Positions 60,301 through 64,000 of a stretch of 64,000 bases of DNA are shown one piece after another. The DNA comes from an uncultured Bacteroidota bacterium (GTDB taxonomy: Bacteria; Bacteroidota; Bacteroidia; Bacteroidales; P3). The stretch's first letter is position 1; the number at the start of each line of letters is the position of its first letter. The position numbers and the translations under genes are program-made. The stretch lies in assembly GCA_902774845.1 (NCBI GenBank), contig CACYJU010000002.1, positions 124,001-188,000 on the forward strand, read 5' to 3'. Under the pieces are notes generated by a model. That model worked only from the letters and a program-made list of their open reading frames with translations, was not told the DNA's origin and did no database searches.

Positions 60301-61698
60301 ATGCAACTCGACCGATTCAAAAACTTCGATAAAGATACCCGCGAGGCCGTGCTCAACTATGAGAAACTCCGACGCAAGGGCGGCATGCAGTATGTCGACA
60401 TGGACCAGCTCGAGATCGTCCTCGACTTCTACCTCGAGACCAACGATGTTGACTCTGTACAGTCGGCCCTCAAGTACGGCGAGCAGCTCTTCCCCAACGC
60501 CAACGAGCTCAAGTTGCGCCGCGCCCACATGTACAGCATACAGAACAACCCGCAGGCAGCTCTCACCCTCCTGAAAGAGATACTCCGTTCCGAACCAGGC
60601 AATACCGACGCACAGTATGCCATGGGGCTCGTCTACGGCATGCTCGACCAGCCGCAGAAAGCCCTCCAGTACTACCAGATGGCCTCCGCTGACGGCGTCG
60701 AGCTGGGACTCATCTACGGCAATATGGCCGACGAATACTACAAGATGGACCGCTTCGACAAAGCCGTCCTCTACTATAAGAAGTCCATCACCGAGAACCC
60801 CGATGAGGAGCGCTCGATGTACAACCTCCTCTGCATCTACGAAGACGAGGGTCTCCACCAGGAAGCCGAGGCCTATTTCCGCGAGCAGACGCAAGCCCAT
60901 CCCTATTCATTCTCAGCGTGGATAGCCTACGGGCGCGCCTGCATGAACCTCGACATGTGGCAGCAGGCCATCGATGCATACGAGTATGCGGTCGTCATCG
61001 ACAAGACCAGCGTCCAGGCTTACTTCTGTCTCGCCGACGCCTACCGTCAGTCGGGCGACCCGGGCAAGGCCGTCTCCGTCCTACACGAGTGTCTCGACTA
61101 TTCCGACGACAAGTCGTGGATCTACTACTCCATGGGCATGATCTACCTCGAGAGCGGCAACGCCACCTCCGCCACCGTCTACTTCCGCAAGACCGTACAG
61201 GAAGACCCCTATTTCGGCGACGCCTGGCAGGTGCTGGGACAGTGCTATGCAGATCAGAACGATTTCTATACCGCCATCGAAGTCTCCGAGAGGGCGCTCT
61301 CCATCAACCCGCAGTCCTCAGCCTATATGCTCCAGCTCGCCATGTTCCAGGAGCAGGTGGGCGACTACGAGAAGGCAGAGACACTCTACCAGTGTGCCAT
61401 CACCCTCGATGAGGTCTCCGACGAATGCTGGCTCCGCTATGCTGACTACCTCATTAGGCATGAGTCCTACATGGAGGCGGTCACCGTGCTTGAGAAAGGG
61501 GTCATCGAAGCCCTCGACCAGCTCGAGTTCAACCTGCGCCTCGCCGTCTGCTATTTCAAGACCGGGCGACGGGGACTCCTCCTGAACGCCATCCGTGCCT
61601 GCACCGCCGACCCGCAGTTCCACGCCAACGAGCTCCTCTCGCTCTGTCCCGAGATGTCGAACGACTACGAGATCATCTCCACCATCGAAAGCCGCTAA
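60301..61698 (+). CDS. Tetratricopeptide repeat protein
   Basis: The protein has 465 residues and no signal peptide, so it is probably cytoplasmic. About ten TPR helix pairs are visible, for example NTDAQYAMGLVYGMLDQPQKALQYY, YGNMADEYYKMDRFDKAVLYY, YFCLADAYRQSGDPGKAVSVL and YYSMGMIYLESGNATSATVYF. It is a scaffold for protein binding; the partner is unknown. Similar proteins are widely conserved in Bacteroidales. It is 12 bp before the DedA gene. Confidence 0.9.
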   Translation: MQLDRFKNFDKDTREAVLNYEKLRRKGGMQYVDMDQLEIVLDFYLETNDVDSVQSALKYGEQLFPNANELKLRRAHMYSIQNNPQAALTLLKEILRSEPGNTDAQYAMGLVYGMLDQPQKALQYYQMASADGVELGLIYGNMADEYYKMDRFDKAVLYYKKSITENPDEERSMYNLLCIYEDEGLHQEAEAYFREQTQAHPYSFSAWIAYGRACMNLDMWQQAIDAYEYAVVIDKTSVQAYFCLADAYRQSGDPGKAVSVLHECLDYSDDKSWIYYSMGMIYLESGNATSATVYFRKTVQEDPYFGDAWQVLGQCYADQNDFYTAIEVSERALSINPQSSAYMLQLAMFQEQVGDYEKAETLYQCAITLDEVSDECWLRYADYLIRHESYMEAVTVLEKGVIEALDQLEFNLRLAVCYFKTGRRGLLLNAIRACTADPQFHANELLSLCPEMSNDYEIISTIESR

Positions 61699-61710
61699 AT
61701 CCTTTCCTCT

Positions 61711-62502
61711 ATGAAAAAACTCATCATCTTGCTGCTCTTCCAGCCATTCGCCTACTCAATACAGGCACAGATCGACACCACTGCGACCGTCTCGCTTGCT
61801 GAGTCTGTGCATGGCGACGACAGTTCCTCTCACGGTTTTGTTGCCTCCGCCCTCCGCTGGTATGACGCCCACATGAACTACAGTGCCGTGGCGGTCCTCA
61901 TGACCGTTGAGAGCTCGTTTGTGCCCTTCCCATCCGAGGTGGTCATCCCTCCTGCCGTCTATGTGGCGAGCGACCCGCAGAGCCGCAGTGGCATGAAAAT
62001 TTGGGTTATAGTTTTGGTCGGCACCCTCGGCGCACTCCTCGGTGCCTATATCAACTATTTTCTCTCGCGCTGGCTCGGGCGTCCTATCATCTATAAGATT
62101 GTCGACAGTCGAGTAGGACACCTCCTGCTCCTCAACCGCGAGAAGCTCGAGCGGGCGGAGAACTACTTCAACGACCACGGCAATATCTCCACCCTCATCG
62201 GTCGCCTTATCCCAGTGGTGCGACAGCTTATCTCCATCCCCGCCGGCCTCGCCAAGATGAATATCCTCCATTTCACCCTTTTCACCTTTATCGGTGCCGG
62301 AGTGTGGAACTCCATACTCGCCCTCATAGGCTACCTCGCCTATAAGGCCGCCGACCCCTCGGTGATAGAGAAGTACAGCCATCAGTTCTCCATAGCCATC
62401 CTCGCCCTGCTGGCCGTGGCCGTCATCTGGTTCACGATAAAGATCATCCGTAAGCGCAAAAACAAGAAAAACACAACCCCATCAACCACCACCGAACCAT
62501 GA
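61711..62502 (+). CDS. DedA family membrane protein
   Basis: The protein has 263 residues with an N-terminal signal-like segment (1-20) and about five membrane segments after residue 50. The family motifs ESSFVPFPSEVVIPPAVYVA and IGRLIPVVRQLISIPAGLAKMN are clear. DedA proteins help move phospholipid or undecaprenyl-phosphate carriers and support membrane energetics. The C-terminus ends in a basic then threonine-rich tail. It overlaps the next gene by 4 bp (ATGA). Confidence 0.93.
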   Translation: MKKLIILLLFQPFAYSIQAQIDTTATVSLAESVHGDDSSSHGFVASALRWYDAHMNYSAVAVLMTVESSFVPFPSEVVIPPAVYVASDPQSRSGMKIWVIVLVGTLGALLGAYINYFLSRWLGRPIIYKIVDSRVGHLLLLNREKLERAENYFNDHGNISTLIGRLIPVVRQLISIPAGLAKMNILHFTLFTFIGAGVWNSILALIGYLAYKAADPSVIEKYSHQFSIAILALLAVAVIWFTIKIIRKRKNKKNTTPSTTTEP

Positions 62503-62717
62503 CCACCGAACCATCAAATACCAACCCTCAACCATCACCCAACTCCATCCCTGACAGGGAGGGTCGGGGAGGGTCTGATCGGGAGCCTATCGACTGGGGC
62601 CGCTTCCTGCGACGCAAAGACCGTCCGCTGCCACCCAAAGGATGCAGCATAGCTTTTTATATTTTCCTTATAGGCCTCTTCATCTTCCTGGCAGTCCTCT
62701 ACATCCAGCACCGTTAG
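62499..62717 (+). CDS. Small single-span membrane protein
   Basis: The protein has 72 residues. A disordered proline- and asparagine-rich N-terminus is followed by DWGRFLRRKDRPLPPKGCS, a membrane segment (IAFYIFLIGLFIFLAVLYI) and a short end. The 4-bp overlap with the DedA gene suggests translational coupling. The family is not recognised. The first 30 residues lie over repeat-like DNA, so the start could be later. Confidence 0.6.
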   Translation: MTTEPSNTNPQPSPNSIPDREGRGGSDREPIDWGRFLRRKDRPLPPKGCSIAFYIFLIGLFIFLAVLYIQHR

Positions 62718-62744
62718 GAGTGGGAGGGATCGGAGTATAGTGTT

Positions 62745-63563
62745 ATGACAGAAAAGAAACATATCGACGTAGCCCTCGTCTACGACTTCGACGGGACCCT
62801 CTCGCCGGGGAATATGCAAGAGTTCGGCTTCGTGCAGGCCATAGGCAAAGATCCCAAACAGTTCTGGGACAAAACCGTCAATATGGCTGTTTCGAATGAT
62901 GCCAGCGGAATACTCTGCTATATGTATCTGATGCTTCAGGAGGCAGCGGCCAACAATATATCGCTGAAGCGGGAGTCGTTCCGCCGGTTCGGAGCCCAAG
63001 TGGAGCTGTATAAAGGAGTGACGGATTGGTTCTCCTTGATAAACGAGTATGGCAAGTCGGTCGGATTGAACATCAAGCACTACATCAACTCCTCCGGCCT
63101 CAGGGAGATGATAGAAGGCACACCGATAGCCAGCGAGTTTGAGAATATCTATGCCTGCTCGTTTCTGTATAATGTCGACGGAGTTGCCTTTTGGCCCGCC
63201 GTCGCGGTCGACTATACCACCAAGACCCAGTTCCTCTTCAAGATAAGCAAAGGCATACGCGAGGTGAGCGACAACAAGAAGATCAACGAATATGTGGCAA
63301 AGGAAGACCGACCCATTCCGTTCGAGCACATGATATACTTCGGCGATGGAGAGACGGATGTCCCCAGCATGAGTGTGGTAAAAGGGCAGGGAGGCCATTC
63401 TGTTGCCGTGTACGGCGACGCTAAGAAGCATGCTACGGCCATGCAGCTTGTGCAAGAAGACAGGGTGAACTACGCCTGCAAAGCCGACTATACGGAAGGC
63501 GAGGAACTCTGCAAAACCGTTAAAAAGATACTTGACAAGATAAGCACTGACGCCGGTCTTTAA
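62745..63563 (+). CDS. HAD family hydrolase
   Basis: The protein has 272 residues. Motif I is VYDFDGTLSPGNM with the nucleophile and acid/base aspartates, and motif IV is IYFGDGETDVPSM. A cap region lies between (about 30-170). It should be a cytoplasmic phosphatase, possibly of a phosphoserine-phosphatase-like subgroup. The substrate is unknown. It is the last gene of the window. Confidence 0.9.
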   Translation: MTEKKHIDVALVYDFDGTLSPGNMQEFGFVQAIGKDPKQFWDKTVNMAVSNDASGILCYMYLMLQEAAANNISLKRESFRRFGAQVELYKGVTDWFSLINEYGKSVGLNIKHYINSSGLREMIEGTPIASEFENIYACSFLYNVDGVAFWPAVAVDYTTKTQFLFKISKGIREVSDNKKINEYVAKEDRPIPFEHMIYFGDGETDVPSMSVVKGQGGHSVAVYGDAKKHATAMQLVQEDRVNYACKADYTEGEELCKTVKKILDKISTDAGL

Positions 63564-63684
63564 CCCATTTGATGTATATGCACTGTTTTGAATCATGGTG
63601 CAAAAATAAACCCAGGTTAGTTATCATCAAAATAAAGATAGTTATTATAACTAACTCACCCTCAAATAATCTCCACCACCCGTA

Positions 63685-63724
63685 ACTCTCCCCCTCACTA
63701 ACCAGAGAGGGGCAGGGGGAGAGT
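63685..63724. repeat. Perfect 11-bp inverted repeat
   Basis: The arms ACTCTCCCCCT and AGGGGGAGAGT are separated by 18 bp. It could be a terminator for the HAD gene, but it lies 120 bp after the stop and has no T-run. Confidence 0.6.
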
Positions 63725-63753
63725 CTCAGAGAGGGAGCTGGGGGTGAGTCCAG

Positions 63754-63797
63754 CTAACTCCGCGCTAACTCCGTGTTAACTCCGTGCAAGCTCCGTG
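63754..63797. repeat. 11-bp tandem repeat, 4 units (NWARCTCCGYG)
   Basis: The units are CTAACTCCGCG, CTAACTCCGTG, TTAACTCCGTG and CAAGCTCCGTG, contiguous, with a degenerate fifth unit behind. Confidence 0.85.
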
Positions 63798-63807
63798 CAA
63801 GCAAGCT

Positions 63808-63895
63808 CCAATCCCCGCCCTGTCCGGGCACGGACCTCCAATCCCGCCCTGTCCGGGCACGGACCTCCAATCCCGCCCTGTCCGGGCACGGACCT
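63808..63895. repeat. 29-bp tandem repeat, 3 units
   Basis: Three contiguous copies, 30, 29 and 29 bp long, begin CCAATCCCGCCCTGTCCGGG. They are identical apart from one extra C in the first. No spacers separate them. Confidence 0.9.
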
Positions 63896-64000
63896 CCGTG
63901 CAACCACCACCACATCATTCAATCAATAAATCACTGTGCATTTCAGTGGCGTTCTCGCCACTGCCTCCCCCCAAGACCTATTAGCCCTATTACTCCCATA

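Larger units (their letters stand above)
63564..64000. other. 437-bp non-coding, repeat-rich end of the window
   Basis: No gene was found. The stretch holds an inverted repeat (63685-63724), an 11-bp array (63754-63797), a 29-bp array (63808-63895) and a small hairpin CAGTGGCG/CGCCACTG at 63944-63963. A 66-codon frame over the arrays is repeat-driven. Confidence 0.7.

Overview
The window comes from a Gram-negative member of the Bacteroidota, most likely an uncultured Bacteroidales. The evidence is the giant type IX secretion protein SprA next to ruvA, a T9SS C-terminal sorting domain on a secreted M14 peptidase, an LptD/OstA-like protein, a GldA-type ATPase, many Bacteroidota lipoproteins and barrels, and promoter-like TAnnTTTG boxes (the Bacteroidota -7 element) upstream of many genes. 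The genus cannot be fixed from the sequence alone. No rRNA, tRNA, CRISPR array or transposase was seen.

Region 1 (1-7460) is AT-rich and accessory. It holds four C-terminal tips of Rhs/YD-repeat proteins cut loose from any full-length Rhs gene. Each carries the same 58-residue Rhs core followed by a different effector domain (three JAB-like, one HExxH metallopeptidase). Each is followed at once by a gene for an exported protein or lipoprotein, presumably its immunity partner. A DUF1016/PDDEXK nuclease gene is fused against one tip, and direct repeats bracket another. Region 2 (7337-8736) is non-coding and packed with short-period tandem repeats of 11 and 8 bp.

Region 3 (8737-21776) is ordinary chromosome: alcohol dehydrogenase, a papain-like lipoprotein hydrolase, GtrA, a 1554-residue secreted M14 peptidase with 14 tandem repeats, a glycosyltransferase, a phosphohexomutase, a cation efflux pump and an O6-alkylguanine methyltransferase. 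Region 4 (22137-25686) is an ECF-sigma-headed four-gene cassette of envelope proteins. A divergent paralogous cassette lies at 42966-44737. Region 5 (25697-34637) carries radA and sod, an atoD-like plus kal pair reminiscent of lysine fermentation, a LicA-type kinase, a HisJ-type phosphatase, a cupin and outer-membrane barrels.

Region 6 (34707-42759) covers a porin-like barrel, a MerR regulator, LptD-like protein, N-acetylmuramoyl-alanine amidase, GldA, and a panC/holin-like/yciO-like operon. Region 7 (44766-50862) is a run of lipoproteins and barrels with a tandem lipoprotein-barrel duplication, one copy of which is broken by a TGA codon, ending in an M64 peptidase. Region 8 (50980-63563) is a beta-helix lipoprotein, ruvA, sprA, a TPR protein, a DedA protein and a HAD hydrolase. 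The last 437 bp are again repeat-rich.

Two signals cut across the window. Contiguous 11-bp tandem repeats occur at five loci with unrelated unit sequences. An 8-bp-periodic element recurs between genes with an orientation that follows the neighbouring gene, and it has entered the coding sequence of radA and the start of sprA.
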